53,761 nucleotides of DNA from CAYFLR01 sp964343805 (lineage in GTDB: Bacteria > Bdellovibrionota_B > Oligoflexia > CAYFLR01), in the NCBI GenBank assembly GCA_964343805.1, contig CAYFLR010000041.1, positions 1 through 53,761 on the forward strand, given 5' to 3'. Numbering within the stretch: position 1 is the stretch's first letter; each line of letters opens with the position of its first letter. Below, piece by piece: positions 35,457 to 44,818 of the stretch. A model generated the notes under the pieces. It searched no databases, was not told the origin of the DNA, and was given only the letters and a program-made list of their open reading frames with translations. A program made the translations under genes and the position numbers.

Positions 35457-36068
35457 ATGGGGCGTACAGCACAAGATTTAGAGGGAAAAAATATTGTAGT
35501 TTATGACTTAGAGATCAAAAAACCGGTGGAAAAATGCACCTACGGTTGGGACAGTAAGGATGAGATGGGCATTAGCGTGGGTTGTGCCTATGACTATCGA
35601 TGCAGCAAGTACCGAGTGTTTATGGATGATAATATGGATGAATTGGTTGAAAGACTTAATGAGCCTGGTACTTTGATTGTGGCATTTAACCATCTTGGGT
35701 TTGACAACGAGCTGTTAAGAGCTAGTGGACTTCCATTAAAGCCAGATAAACAGCTGAGTAATTATGACATGCTAGTTGTTAGTCGTAAGGGAGCCGGAGA
35801 GAAGAGAGGGAAAGGTTTTAGCTTAGATAGTCATTTAGAAGTTCTAGATCTTCCCAGAAAAACAGCCAGTGGAGCTCTAGCACCCATTTGGTATGAAGAG
35901 GGAAAAATGGGCATGCTGGTTGATTACTGCCTCAATGATGTGATGCAGGAAAAAAACCTGTTTGAATATATGTATGTTCATCAAAAGTTGGCCTGTCATG
36001 GTAAACCCACTCCTTATACTATTGAACCTCCGGTCTTAGAGACAGAGTATCAAGCCTCATTATTTTGA
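35457..36068 (+). CDS. Predicted 3'-5' exonuclease, DEDDy ribonuclease-H fold
   Basis: The 203-residue cytosolic protein has the ordered acidic residues of DEDD nucleases: YDLE (Asp16/Glu18), NHLGFDN (Asp near residue 82) and YCLNDV (Asp with a preceding Tyr) near residue 160, with L-x-x-Y-D-M-L between. This pattern is seen in PolB-type proofreading exonucleases and related stand-alone proteins of bacteria and phages. GGGGG lies about six bases before the ATG. It is isolated, with a convergent HExxH gene seven bases downstream. Confidence 0.75.
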   Translation: MGRTAQDLEGKNIVVYDLEIKKPVEKCTYGWDSKDEMGISVGCAYDYRCSKYRVFMDDNMDELVERLNEPGTLIVAFNHLGFDNELLRASGLPLKPDKQLSNYDMLVVSRKGAGEKRGKGFSLDSHLEVLDLPRKTASGALAPIWYEEGKMGMLVDYCLNDVMQEKNLFEYMYVHQKLACHGKPTPYTIEPPVLETEYQASLF

Positions 36069-36074
36069 TGTGGA

Positions 36075-36563
36075 TCATAAATAAATGCCACAAGAGTTCC
36101 ATGAATTGGTGGCATTGTATCGGTCTTTCCACCACATGAAGGTTGCCTTATCAATTTTGTCACTTCTTTTTTCTGTAGCGAAACAGGTGTGAGCAAATTC
36201 ATGAGCCACTAAGGCTGCGATGCAGGCTCTACGATTTTTTTGATTATTGGTAAGACCACTTAGCCACCCGGTGTCGAGTTTGATTTGTAAAAAACCAGGG
36301 TAGGCGAGACCGGCCTTATTACCGCTTAGATTCTTGCACTTGACCTTTCCATTCTTTTTAAATCGATTTTCTAAACAGGAGCTCAGGTTGTTCCAGTTGT
36401 TGTAGTCTGTTACAAAGTTTTCATAATTGCGCCAGTTGTTTTTAATGCTATGGATAGCTGATAAAATATCAGACTTATCGCTTCCACAGCTTTTGACTTC
36501 ATGAGCCCAAAGAGATGAAGCCCAGAGGGTTGTTAAAATAATCATGGTAAATAGCTTTTTCAT
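36075..36563 (-). CDS. Small secreted HExxH protein, putative metalloprotease
   Basis: The 162-residue protein has a signal peptide ending in SLWA. A zinc-binding motif HEFAH lies at residues 121-125 in the helix AALVAHEFAHTCF. Six Cys are spread through the mature part, so disulfides are likely. A third metal ligand is not obvious, though C-terminal acidic residues could serve. It resembles no family I can name. A ribosome binding site AGGGAG precedes the start. The motif is suggestive, not proof, of peptidase activity. Confidence 0.65.
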   Translation of the reverse strand: MKKLFTMIILTTLWASSLWAHEVKSCGSDKSDILSAIHSIKNNWRNYENFVTDYNNWNNLSSCLENRFKKNGKVKCKNLSGNKAGLAYPGFLQIKLDTGWLSGLTNNQKNRRACIAALVAHEFAHTCFATEKRSDKIDKATFMWWKDRYNATNSWNSCGIYL

Positions 36564-36894
36564 AGTAAACTCCCTTTATGAATCGGTTTCCTGTCTATTG
36601 GTAAAAATGCAAACTTTATGCCTATTGCTTTCATAAGTTTAAGATGTTGATATTAATTATTATTTTTGCTGTTTCTCTTTTGCTGTCTCATTCAAAGTGG
36701 GATAGTTTTGTAACCACTTTCAGGAAATTTGACCAGGCTTACTCACCTTTGAGGTGGGGGTAACTTTAGATTCCGGGGATTCTGGGTAATAAGATTTGTT
36801 GACAGAGGCCCCTTATAAGTTATTAAATATCTCTGCTTTCAGGGCTATTCGTGTGGCGCTGATAAATTCAATTCTTTTTAAGGAGAGGTTAAGT
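36564..36894 (+). promoter_or_regulatory. pruA upstream region with promoter and hairpins
   Basis: This 331-base region has TTGACA at 36799 and TATTAA at 36821-36826 (16-base spacer), about 70 bases before pruA. Upstream are an inverted repeat AAAGTGG/CCACTTT (36694-36720) and a small hairpin CACCT/AGGTG (36744-36756). No gene was seen in it. Confidence 0.4.
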
Positions 36895-38500
36895 ATGTCA
36901 AATGGCGTTTATAGTCCCCCAGTTCCCCAAANNNNNNNNNNGAAGTATGTTAAAGCATGCTTTAGATCATTTAGCTGAGCGTGAGAAAGTTAATATCCCA
37001 ATCATTATTGGTGGTAATGAAATTCTTTCCCATGATACCGTTAGGATTACAGCTCCTCATGATCATTCATTAGAGTTAGGTCATTACCATAAGGCAGATG
37101 CTGAACATCTTCAAATGGCCATTGAATCTGCTATGAAGGCTAAGAAAGAGTGGAGTGAGCTTCATTGGAAAGAGCGAGCCAGTGTTTTTCTCAAAGCAGC
37201 AGAACTCTTGAAAGAGAGCTGGAGATCCACTGTCAATGCTGCCACCATGTTAGGTCAGTCTAAGAATGTCTTACAAGCCGAAATTGACTCTGCTTGTGAA
37301 TTAATCGACTTTTGGAATTTCAACGCGCAGTACATGAAAGAAATCTATGAAGAGCAACCTTCCAGTGGTCCTGGATGCTGGAATAGAGTTGAGTACCGAC
37401 CATTAGAGGGGTTTATCTTTGCGGTTACTCCTTTCAATTTTACTTCCATTGCTGGAAATTTACCCACTGCTCCAGCTTTGATGGGAAATACTGTGGTTTG
37501 GAAACCCGCCAGTACTTCAGTTTACTCAGGTTACTTTTTAATGAGACTATTAAAAGAAGCCGGTTTACCTGATGGTGTTATTAACTTTGTCCCAGGAAGT
37601 GGTTTTGAAATAGGTGATTCCGCGCTTAAGCATCCTGATTTAGCAGGCGTTCACTTTACCGGTTCTACTGAAGTATTTCAGGGAATGTGGAAGACCATTG
37701 GTAACAATATTAAGAGCTATAAATCTTACCCACGTGTAGTTGGTGAAACAGGTGGCAAGGATTTCCTTATTGCTCATCCAGATTGTGATATTTCAGCCTT
37801 GATGGCTGCGACCCTTAGGGGTGCTTTTGAGTATCAAGGGCAAAAATGCTCTGCTTTAAGTCGTCTTTATGTGCCTAAATCTATTTGGTCTAAATTTTGG
37901 CAGCACTTATCTACCAATATCCGTGAAATCAAAATGGGTGATGTTCGTGACTTTACTACCTTTATGGGGGCTGTGATTGATGAAAAGTCCTTCAATAAGA
38001 TTAAAGGCTACATTGAGTATGCTCAAAATGCCGATGATGCTGAAGTCTTAATTGGTGGTAACTGTGATAGTTCTGTGGGCTATTTTATTGAGCCTACGGT
38101 GATTTTGACTACCAATCCTAAGTTCCGTACTATGGAAGAAGAGCTCTTTGGCCCTGTATTAACCTGTTATGTCTATGAAGATGACAAGTTAGATGAAACC
38201 TTGGAGTTAGTAGACAGCACTGGTATTTACGCTCTAACAGGTGGTATTTTTGCTAAAGATCGTAAGAATATTGCAAAAATGACCAAAGCTTTAGAAAACG
38301 CAGCAGGAAACTTCTATGTTAATGATAAGCCTACAGGAGCTGTTGTGGGTCAACAGCCTTTTGGTGGTTCTAGAGGAAGTGGAACTAATGACAAAGCGGG
38401 TTCTAAGCAAAACTTATTGCGTTGGACTAGTGTCCGTACAATTAAAGAAACCTTCGATCCTCCATTAAATTACCGTTATCCTCATATGGAATTAGGATAA
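36895..38500 (+). CDS. pruA: L-glutamate-gamma-semialdehyde dehydrogenase (1-pyrroline-5-carboxylate dehydrogenase), with an assembly gap
   Basis: This NAD-dependent enzyme oxidises glutamate semialdehyde from proline to glutamate. The roughly 535-residue protein looks like the stand-alone P5CDH (ALDH4) type: VTPFNFTSIAGNLPTAPALMGN, WKPAST, HFTGST, GETGGKDF with the general-base Glu, and GQKCSALSR with the catalytic Cys near residue 317. PFGGSRGSGTNDKAGS near the end is typical of the type. AAGGAG precedes the ATG at 36895. Ten N at 36932-36941 break the frame; comparison with the family suggests more than ten bases are missing. A terminator follows at 38537-38572. No proline dehydrogenase is in the window. 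Confidence 0.93.
36932..36941. other. Assembly gap inside pruA
   Basis: Ten N near the start of pruA; flanking frames disagree, so the length is a placeholder. Confidence 0.95.
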
Positions 38501-38536
38501 TTGGACTACCAAAACGCACATCCACTGTGTTGATTC

Positions 38537-38572
38537 AAAGCCTCTTCCCAACTTTGGGGGGAGGCTTTTTTT
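38537..38572 (+). terminator. Rho-independent terminator after pruA
   Basis: AAAGCCTC pairs with GAGGCTTT, with CCC/GGG extending the stem inside, followed by a run of T. It lies about 37 bases after the pruA stop. Confidence 0.85.
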
Positions 38573-38649
38573 GTATTCCCAATGAACAGCTGTATAAAAA
38601 CTAGACAATTATTCTGTCAAAAATAGAGGCAATGATTCGGATCAAATTG

Positions 38650-38692
38650 AACTTTTACACAGTTTTTTGAACTCTCCATTTGTGTAAAAGTT
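38650..38692. promoter_or_regulatory. Inverted repeat upstream of the OMP gene
   Basis: AACTTTTACACA (38650-38661) and TGTGTAAAAGTT (38681-38692) are exact inverted copies, 19 bases apart, about 145 bases before the OMP start. The spacing suits two sites for a regulator dimer or a hairpin. Confidence 0.45.
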
Positions 38693-38835
38693 ATGTGAAT
38701 TTAGTTGTTTAAGTGGATAATCCACCCTTCCATGAGGAGGTGGGGATAGGATTGGTACGGAAATTGGATATTAATGGCAGCGAGGGAAGGACCCTTGTAC
38801 TATTTAATACCATAAGGCATCTTAAGGAGCCAATT

Positions 38836-39525
38836 ATGAAACATAATAAACTAAAAGCCTATAGCTTGATTTTACTAATGGCATTCATGGGAAGTTTCTC
38901 TTCTTTACTGTATGCAGACAGTATTGGATCTCCTATTAATACAGGAGTATCTGGTGAATATGCCGCCTCGAAATATGAGCAGGTCAAACGAAAGATATTT
39001 AGATCTTCTAATCTTTATTACATTCAAAACATGTCTGCCACATTCTCGAAATATAAAATGGTCAATGTAAAAGTTGATGGCCTCGATGCTTATAAGCAAT
39101 CAGTGGGCTACACCATGACCACTGAGGTGGGAACCTCCATATTTAACTTTATCAGTTTAGCTGCTTTTGCCAAATTAGGTAACGAAACCGCTAAAGATGA
39201 TCAATTTATGCATTTTAATAATGTGAGTTTGGGAGCCAAGTTTGATTTCTATCTTCAGAATCCACTCGTCAATGTGGTTCTTAATGGAGCTGGATTAGTA
39301 AATACCCTCTCTTTTAAATCAGATAGAAAAGCTCAGAGACTCTATGGATTTGGTGGCCTTGTAGGGATTGCCTTGCAAAGAACCCTAACTAAATCAACCA
39401 GCGTTCTCTTAGGTTATGAATACATTCAGTCTAGCTTAACCGGCACTATCGGTAAAAGAGCTGTTGTGGACAGTGTCATGGCTGAAGGTGAAAACTTTGG
39501 ACTCGGACTTTTAATCCTATTTTAA
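38836..39525 (+). CDS. Outer-membrane beta-barrel protein
   Basis: The 229-residue protein has a signal peptide ending SSLLYA-D and alternating hydrophobic/polar strands to a C-terminal Phe (LGLGLLILF), the usual signal for outer-membrane barrel insertion. Length and strand number suit an eight- to ten-strand barrel of the OmpA/OmpW or surface-lipoprotein-receptor size class, but I cannot name the family. The frame extends upstream to 38713; AAGGAG seven bases before the ATG at 38836 decides the start. A regulator-like inverted repeat lies upstream. Confidence 0.75.
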   Translation: MKHNKLKAYSLILLMAFMGSFSSLLYADSIGSPINTGVSGEYAASKYEQVKRKIFRSSNLYYIQNMSATFSKYKMVNVKVDGLDAYKQSVGYTMTTEVGTSIFNFISLAAFAKLGNETAKDDQFMHFNNVSLGAKFDFYLQNPLVNVVLNGAGLVNTLSFKSDRKAQRLYGFGGLVGIALQRTLTKSTSVLLGYEYIQSSLTGTIGKRAVVDSVMAEGENFGLGLLILF

Positions 39526-39532
39526 ATCCATC

Positions 39533-40699
39533 TCAATCCAGNNNNNNNNNNAGCCTAATAATCTCCTCCATCTTTTCTAGGGCTGCTCTGGTTTCATTTC
39601 CCACTTTCTTCTCTAAATCAATGATCGTATAAGCTAAGCCATCTCTACTTTTATTAATCATATTTACAATATTATTACCATGTTCCGCTAGCAAGGTGGA
39701 TGTATTGGAAATAACCTTTGGCACGTTTTGATTGATGAAGGTTAAGCGAAAAGGTGTTGTGGGAGCAAGAGAAACCTTAGGAAGGTTCACCGAATTGGTT
39801 ATATTGCCCCTTAAAAGGAAATCCTTAACTTGATCGGCCACCATCATTGCACAGTTATCTTCAGCCTCTGGAGTGGAGGCTCCGAGGTGAGGCATACAAA
39901 TAATATTTGGTTTGTTCATTAAATTGGGTGCTGCGAAGTCTGTCACATAATTGGAGATGTTCCCTTTTTCTAAATGGGCGAGGAGTGCCTCATTGTCAAC
40001 CAACTCACCCCGAGAGAAATTCAATATACGCAACCCAGGGCGCGCTTCCTGTAAAAGTTCATTATTAATAAGCCCTCGGGTTTTATCTGTACAAGGAACA
40101 TGCAGGGTTAAATAGTCAGAGTTTTGAATAACTTCAGAAAGTGAACTGGCATTGGTGACCGATGATGGTATTTGCCAGGCTCCTTCTACCGATAAAAAAG
40201 GGTCGTAGCCAACTACTTTCATTCCTAAATTTATAGCACTTTGAGCCACGAGACGGCCAATGGCACCAAGGCCTACAATGCCAAGGGTCTTTCCGAGGAT
40301 TTCAGGACCTTTAAATCGACTTTTGTTACCTTCAATGGTTTTATTTAGCTGATCATCCGTTGGGAGGCTGTTAGCATAATTGATACCATCCACAATTCTT
40401 CGAGAAGAAAGCAGTAATGAAGCAATAATAAGCTCTTTTACTGCGTTAGCGTTGGCTCCCGGAGTGTTGAAGACCACAATGCCCTTTTTTGAGCATTCAC
40501 TTATGGGAATATTATTTACGCCCGCACCCGCACGACCGATAGCCAGAAGTTCAGAGGGGAGAGGTTCATTATGTAGATTTTTACTTCTTACAATGAGCGC
40601 TTTGGCTTCATTAGGGTTATCAACGATAGGAAATCCGGCTTTTTCAAGTTGTTCAAATCCTAAAGGGGATATCTTATTAAGTACGGCAATATTGTGCAT
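39533..40699 (-). CDS. serA: D-3-phosphoglycerate dehydrogenase (SerA, short form), with an assembly gap near the C terminus
   Basis: This enzyme oxidises 3-phosphoglycerate with NAD, the first step of serine synthesis. The roughly 388-residue protein has a 2-hydroxyacid dehydrogenase core: GRAGAGVNNI, TPGANANAVKE, GLGAIGRLVAQ (NAD site), DPFLSVEG, LHVP-type loop and the catalytic HLGASTPEAEDN. An ACT domain follows (VSLAPTTPFRLTFINQNVPKV onward). Ten N at 39542-39551 leave only the last residues L-D and the stop after the gap. The frame extends to a GTG at 40705; ATG at 40699 is five bases after AAGGAG. Confidence 0.92.
   Translation of the reverse strand: MHNIAVLNKISPLGFEQLEKAGFPIVDNPNEAKALIVRSKNLHNEPLPSELLAIGRAGAGVNNIPISECSKKGIVVFNTPGANANAVKELIIASLLLSSRRIVDGINYANSLPTDDQLNKTIEGNKSRFKGPEILGKTLGIVGLGAIGRLVAQSAINLGMKVVGYDPFLSVEGAWQIPSSVTNASSLSEVIQNSDYLTLHVPCTDKTRGLINNELLQEARPGLRILNFSRGELVDNEALLAHLEKGNISNYVTDFAAPNLMNKPNIICMPHLGASTPEAEDNCAMMVADQVKDFLLRGNITNSVNLPKVSLAPTTPFRLTFINQNVPKVISNTSTLLAEHGNNIVNMINKSRDGLAYTIIDLEKKVGNETRAALEKMEEIIRXXXXLD
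39542..39551. other. Assembly gap at the serA C terminus
   Basis: Ten N just before the apparent stop. The final residues and the stop position are uncertain. Confidence 0.9.
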
Positions 40700-40807
40700 C
40701 ATCACTCCTTGATGACCAAAGCGATCTTTGACAGGGACAGTAAGAGCTTTGGCAGAAAAGAATTATTTTTATTATCAATGCCACTAGGGCTCCGTGAAAA
40801 ATTACGC

Positions 40808-40813
40808 TATAAT
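40808..40813 (+). promoter_or_regulatory. -10 box for the kinase-like lipoprotein gene
   Basis: A perfect TATAAT lies 80 bases before the lipoprotein start at 40888, in the divergent gap with serA. No good -35 box is visible. Confidence 0.4.
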
Positions 40814-40887
40814 AGTAATAAATCGTACACAATTCAAGAGTAACAACGCAAAACTTGTTCATTTTGAAAAGAAATGGGGGAATTTTT

Positions 40888-43074
40888 ATGAGTAAAGTCT
40901 GCCTAGTGTTGGTGTTATTGGGGGGAATCCTTTTTGGATGTAAGGATAGAATGTCTCAACAAATAGATAGTACGCTTAAAAATGGAAGAGCTTTCCCGGG
41001 CTTTCAAGCGTATTTTAACAAGCACGGAATCACTAAGGAATATTCTATTGAGGGAGTTAGAAACTTGGTGGCCTTTGTTCATCAACATAAGGAAGAGGTT
41101 GAAAAGGGAATGGCCGATGGGGAAATCAAGGGCAGTACGGGACGACAATCCCTCGCATTTTTGGAGGTGGCCAGGGATATGGCTCAAATTTCTCTTAATG
41201 AAGAAGCCACTCACAAAGAGAAGGTATACGGTTATATCATGGCTCAAAGGATTCTATACACCTTGCTGAGTGAAGATGAAGATATCAACCGCATTGCCGC
41301 CATCCAGAAAATCAATAAACAGTTGGCCATGCTCAGAAATTTTGCTTTTAAGTTCTTACAGCTCAAGATTCCTTTTAGAAATGAAAAAGAACGGATGAAA
41401 AAACTCTCTCTAGCCCAGGCAAGAAAAGAGTCCAAGTTTCTTACCAACCCCGAGAACCCCAGAGAATTCCTATCTCCAGAAGATTTAACCAAGCTCAATC
41501 ATTGGGAAGTGGCTGATTTGGATATAGGAGAGCATCATCCCATTTGGCACACCAAAAAGTTTATGAATGGGAAAAAGAATCGCTGGGAGAGTATTGAGGA
41601 CTGGATGGAAAATGCTATGACTCTAGCCCTCAAACAAGATCGTAGTACCTTTCGCAATGATCCTAATTTTCGCTATTCCTTACCAAAAATGCGAAAGGTT
41701 TTATTTTTTAAGAAGGTCAAAACCACTGCCACCTCTCCCAAGATCAATACCGTAGATGCTTATAATATGAAATGGAAACTAAAATGGGGGGACGAGACTC
41801 AGACTGAAATTGTGGCCAACCGCCTTTGGATGGAGATGGGTGGAAAATACAATGATCTGGTTTATGTGAATGGAGCTGGAGGAGATTTTGTTACTCTTAT
41901 CTTGAATGAGGCCCCCGAAAATGAACAAGAGATGATGACAGAGAATGTGAATAATAATGACACCCGAGTTCAACTTAAAAGGAAATGCGTTCCCGTTACT
42001 CCTGATGATCTCGTTTACTGTATGCTTCACTCGGCTTATAATTTTAATTTGAAGCATTATATTTATGAAAAGGGTCAAATTACTGAAGAAAACCAAGATG
42101 AAATCTTAAGGCATCTTCCTGCTCATCCAAAAAAGAAATTTAAAAAGAGCAATCTGATTGGCAGGTACTATGTGACTTTTAGAGAGAGTCTAGTGGAATT
42201 TAAACCTGATAGCCGCTATGTAGCGAGAGGAGGATCTACCGCTTTTAGTGCCATAGGAGCTTTAGATGATCGAGTGGCACGGGGTCTCTTTTTATTCAAT
42301 ATGTGGATCAATAACCGGGATGCGAAAGATGATAACAACCGCGGAATTATTCTAAAAAATTTCAATGGAAAACCGGGTAACACCTATGTGGAGATGCAGC
42401 ATGATTTAGGTGTGACTTTTGGAGGTCTATCAACAAGTGGGGCAGTGAATAGAATGCCCACGGGATCATGGTTCTTGAAAGAACCTACCATTGGTAATAA
42501 TATGCATTTCCATCAGTTTCTCCTATATTTGCCTGCGGCTTGGCGACAAATTACCTATGCCGATGCCCTTTGGATGGCAAAAAAGATAGCCTCATTCACC
42601 CGCAAAGATTTAGAGGGGGTCGTCAGTCACTCTCTCTGGCCTGATTTTATGCAGGAAGTTTTGGTTCATCGCCTTTTAAAAAGGCGGAATCAAATTGCTA
42701 AAGTCTTTCGGATAAAACATTTACTGGATGAACAGAAGGTAGAACCTCTCAATATTTCAATCTTTTTGGGAAGTGATGAGGCTCGGGCAGCTGTGGCTAA
42801 GAAGTACTTTAACCTTCCTAAAGAACTCATTGATGAAGCTATGAAAAAGGCCCGTTTAGGAGATCAATATCATGATCGCCTGGTGGTGGATGGGAAAGTG
42901 AATGACTGTAATAAAACCATTCTAATCGGGATTTTACAAAGGGAGCGTTTTCCGACAGGGCTCAGTTATCGGGTTTCTAGAATGTCAGATTATAAAGAGA
43001 GAGATCGTGGTTGTAATTTTGGTAGATTAGATTGGGAAGGCTGGAAACAAAAGCAGTTAAGGGTGTTTGATTGA
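40888..43074 (+). CDS. Large lipoprotein with kinase-like motifs
   Basis: The 728-residue protein has a lipobox LFGC (Cys18) and is likely membrane-tethered in the periplasm. Three spaced motifs look like those of a protein-kinase fold: KWKLKWGDE, with a following TEIVANRL, near residue 294 (ATP lysine and helix C), INNRDAKDDNN near 475 (catalytic loop) and MQHDLGVTFGG near 505 (DFG-like). I recall the same order in an uncharacterised family of Gram-negatives. The N-terminal 290 residues are helical and unassigned. Start at 40888 follows a G-rich site; the frame extends to 40855. Kinase activity is a hypothesis. It is followed by a hairpin terminator. Confidence 0.65.
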   Translation: MSKVCLVLVLLGGILFGCKDRMSQQIDSTLKNGRAFPGFQAYFNKHGITKEYSIEGVRNLVAFVHQHKEEVEKGMADGEIKGSTGRQSLAFLEVARDMAQISLNEEATHKEKVYGYIMAQRILYTLLSEDEDINRIAAIQKINKQLAMLRNFAFKFLQLKIPFRNEKERMKKLSLAQARKESKFLTNPENPREFLSPEDLTKLNHWEVADLDIGEHHPIWHTKKFMNGKKNRWESIEDWMENAMTLALKQDRSTFRNDPNFRYSLPKMRKVLFFKKVKTTATSPKINTVDAYNMKWKLKWGDETQTEIVANRLWMEMGGKYNDLVYVNGAGGDFVTLILNEAPENEQEMMTENVNNNDTRVQLKRKCVPVTPDDLVYCMLHSAYNFNLKHYIYEKGQITEENQDEILRHLPAHPKKKFKKSNLIGRYYVTFRESLVEFKPDSRYVARGGSTAFSAIGALDDRVARGLFLFNMWINNRDAKDDNNRGIILKNFNGKPGNTYVEMQHDLGVTFGGLSTSGAVNRMPTGSWFLKEPTIGNNMHFHQFLLYLPAAWRQITYADALWMAKKIASFTRKDLEGVVSHSLWPDFMQEVLVHRLLKRRNQIAKVFRIKHLLDEQKVEPLNISIFLGSDEARAAVAKKYFNLPKELIDEAMKKARLGDQYHDRLVVDGKVNDCNKTILIGILQRERFPTGLSYRVSRMSDYKERDRGCNFGRLDWEGWKQKQLRVFD

Positions 43075-43080
43075 GTGGGA

Positions 43081-43115
43081 CAGAGGTGAGCAATTATTCC
43101 TACTGCTCACCTCTG
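43081..43115. terminator. Hairpin between convergent lipoprotein genes
   Basis: CAGAGGTGAGCA (43081-43092) pairs perfectly with TGCTCACCTCTG (43104-43115) across an 11-base loop. It sits seven bases after the plus-strand stop and 12 bases after the extended end of the minus-strand gene, so it may end both. Confidence 0.75.
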
Positions 43116-43126
43116 CTATATATTTA

Positions 43127-43231
43127 TCATCTTCCTTGAATCTGTAGTTCCTTACTAAAGTCATCTTCAAAATCATCTTGGACTGTTTTAGAGCTATTGC
43201 AATATTGGTTGATCGCTTTATTGATGTCTTA
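43127..43231 (-). other. In-frame extension beyond the stop of the papain-like lipoprotein
   Basis: After TAA the frame encodes 33 residues (D-I-N-K-A-I-N-Q-Y-C at the start) ending at TGA 43127-43129. One base change (AAA to TAA) would explain it. The segment lies just before the terminator hairpin, where a gene end is expected. Confidence 0.4.
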
Positions 43232-44011
43232 AAAGTCATCTGTTTGTTCTAGATAGGGAACAAAGTTATTGTAAAAGTAAGTGTTAAAGCTGGTATCTCC
43301 AAAATTGTATTCATAATCATATTGACGGCCGGGGAAGTTACTGTCGATAAAGAAAATGCGGTAACCTCTGCTGGTTCGGCTCATTTTATGAATCAACCAA
43401 GCATGAGACTCAATTCCTGGAATTTGTAATTTAACATAACTGATGCGTTGATTATTATGAACTTCATTATAAAGTTCGTCCATCATCTGCTTTAATTTGC
43501 CACTTTGCTCTTCACTCTCACCGCTGAGTCCGGTGATCCAAGCTGCACGGTAGATTCCATCACGTTGTTGCCATCTTTCAAGTACTTCTTGGATCTCATT
43601 TTGCCAAGCAGAGGCAAATTGTGAGAAGTTGTGATATCCTGGAATTTCAACAACTTGACGATTATCAACCAGACGGTAGATGATCACTTTAGCTTCATCT
43701 AGACTCGGTTTTGGAAGTCTTGGCTTGAAAACACCAAGGTAAATTGCAGATCTTTGGAGACGTGAGTGCCACCAGCAAACTCCACCATTGGCCATTCCAC
43801 CTCTGTTTCTAAAGAGCATTCGGTTGGAAGTTGAACTGGCTAAATCCTGAAAGTAGCTAAAATCCTCAGCATTACGGCAAAACTCCTGCTTACTATTAGC
43901 CACCTTTGGTGTATGATATGATTTAAGCTCGCTGCCCTGATCTTCATGGTCACAAGCGGTACTGATGAATAAGACGGAAATGATGATAAGTGTAATAGAT
44001 AAATGTCTCAT
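43229..44011 (-). CDS. Lipoprotein with papain-like Cys/His/Asp motifs
   Basis: The 260-residue protein has a lipobox (STAC, Cys20). Later motifs look like a papain-like peptidase or transpeptidase: Cys79 in GGVCWWHSRL, His203 in IESHAWLIH and Asp223 in IFFIDSNFPG. The frame reaches 44068, but the ATG at 44011 gives the signal peptide and is preferred. The stop at 43229-43231 is odd: the same frame continues for 33 sense codons with acidic, coding-like content, to a TGA at 43127, close to the hairpin terminator. A nonsense change, or readthrough, is possible. Peptidase activity is inferred from motif order only. Confidence 0.65.
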   Translation of the reverse strand: MRHLSITLIIISVLFISTACDHEDQGSELKSYHTPKVANSKQEFCRNAEDFSYFQDLASSTSNRMLFRNRGGMANGGVCWWHSRLQRSAIYLGVFKPRLPKPSLDEAKVIIYRLVDNRQVVEIPGYHNFSQFASAWQNEIQEVLERWQQRDGIYRAAWITGLSGESEEQSGKLKQMMDELYNEVHNNQRISYVKLQIPGIESHAWLIHKMSRTSRGYRIFFIDSNFPGRQYDYEYNFGDTSFNTYFYNNFVPYLEQTDDF

Positions 44012-44194
44012 TGGTTCCCCCCAATTAATATTGCACCCGGTATTAAGATAATGCAAGAGCGGGGCCAATCTGATGAGGATGTTTTATTGTTGAAATAACA
44101 ATCGGTTAGTGAATGTTAAACCAGGTTATCCTTGCTTCAATCAGTCTAAAGTTTGGACAGTGTATTTTTTTTTTACAGTATTTAAGGGGAATTT

Positions 44195-44818
44195 GTGAAT
44201 ACCAAGCAAAGTAAGAATGAAGTTTTAGATTGCTATTTAAGCTTATTAGATGCAGGTCTCATTGCCGGAACCAGTGGAAATGTGAGTGTCCGCTTTGAAA
44301 ACGGTATGATTATTACCCCTTCGGGTCAGGATGCAAAATTGCTAAAACCTGAGGATATGGTGCGGGTCATTGATGGAAAATGGTCCGAAAGTGAAGTCCC
44401 CTCCAGCGAGTGGTTGATGCATCAAGATCTCTACTTAAAAAGAAAAGATGTTCAAGCTATTGTCCATACTCACTCTATCCATGCCACAGCATTAGCCTGC
44501 TTAGGAAAGGGATTGCCGGCTTTTCACTATATGGTAGCTACCGTAAAGGGGCACGATATTCCTTGCGCTCCCTACCAAACTTTTGGAACCAAGGAGCTTT
44601 CTGAATCCCTTACCCACTCTATTGGTTCACGATACGCCTGTCTTTTAGAAAATCATGGGCTTTTATGTGCTGGCAAAGACCTTGATCATGCCAGAAGATT
44701 AGCAGGTGAAGTGGAGCATTTGTGTCAAATTTATTTTACTGCCAAGCAGTTAGGAGAGCCGACCATCTTATCTCCTCTGGTCATGCAAGACATTGGCAAG
44801 CGCTTAGGGGTCGGCTAA
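44195..44818 (+). CDS. Class II aldolase/adducin family protein (L-fuculose-phosphate aldolase-like)
   Basis: The 207-residue zinc aldolase-like enzyme has the family signature: GTSGNVSVR, ITPSG, PSSEWLMHQDLY with the catalytic Glu, HTHSIHATA with the zinc His pair, and ENHGLLCAG with the third His. Such proteins cleave sugar phosphates (fuculose- or ribulose-phosphate) to dihydroxyacetone phosphate; methylthioribulose dehydratase relatives look similar. The start is a GTG after AAGGGGAA. It stands alone; its stop overlaps the convergent Cys-repeat lipoprotein by four bases. Confidence 0.85.
   Translation: MNTKQSKNEVLDCYLSLLDAGLIAGTSGNVSVRFENGMIITPSGQDAKLLKPEDMVRVIDGKWSESEVPSSEWLMHQDLYLKRKDVQAIVHTHSIHATALACLGKGLPAFHYMVATVKGHDIPCAPYQTFGTKELSESLTHSIGSRYACLLENHGLLCAGKDLDHARRLAGEVEHLCQIYFTAKQLGEPTILSPLVMQDIGKRLGVG

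Noticed and set aside
43057..43239. 60-residue minus-strand frame
   Set aside because: It lies in another frame over the hairpin terminator and the end of the papain-like gene and has no protein-like pattern.
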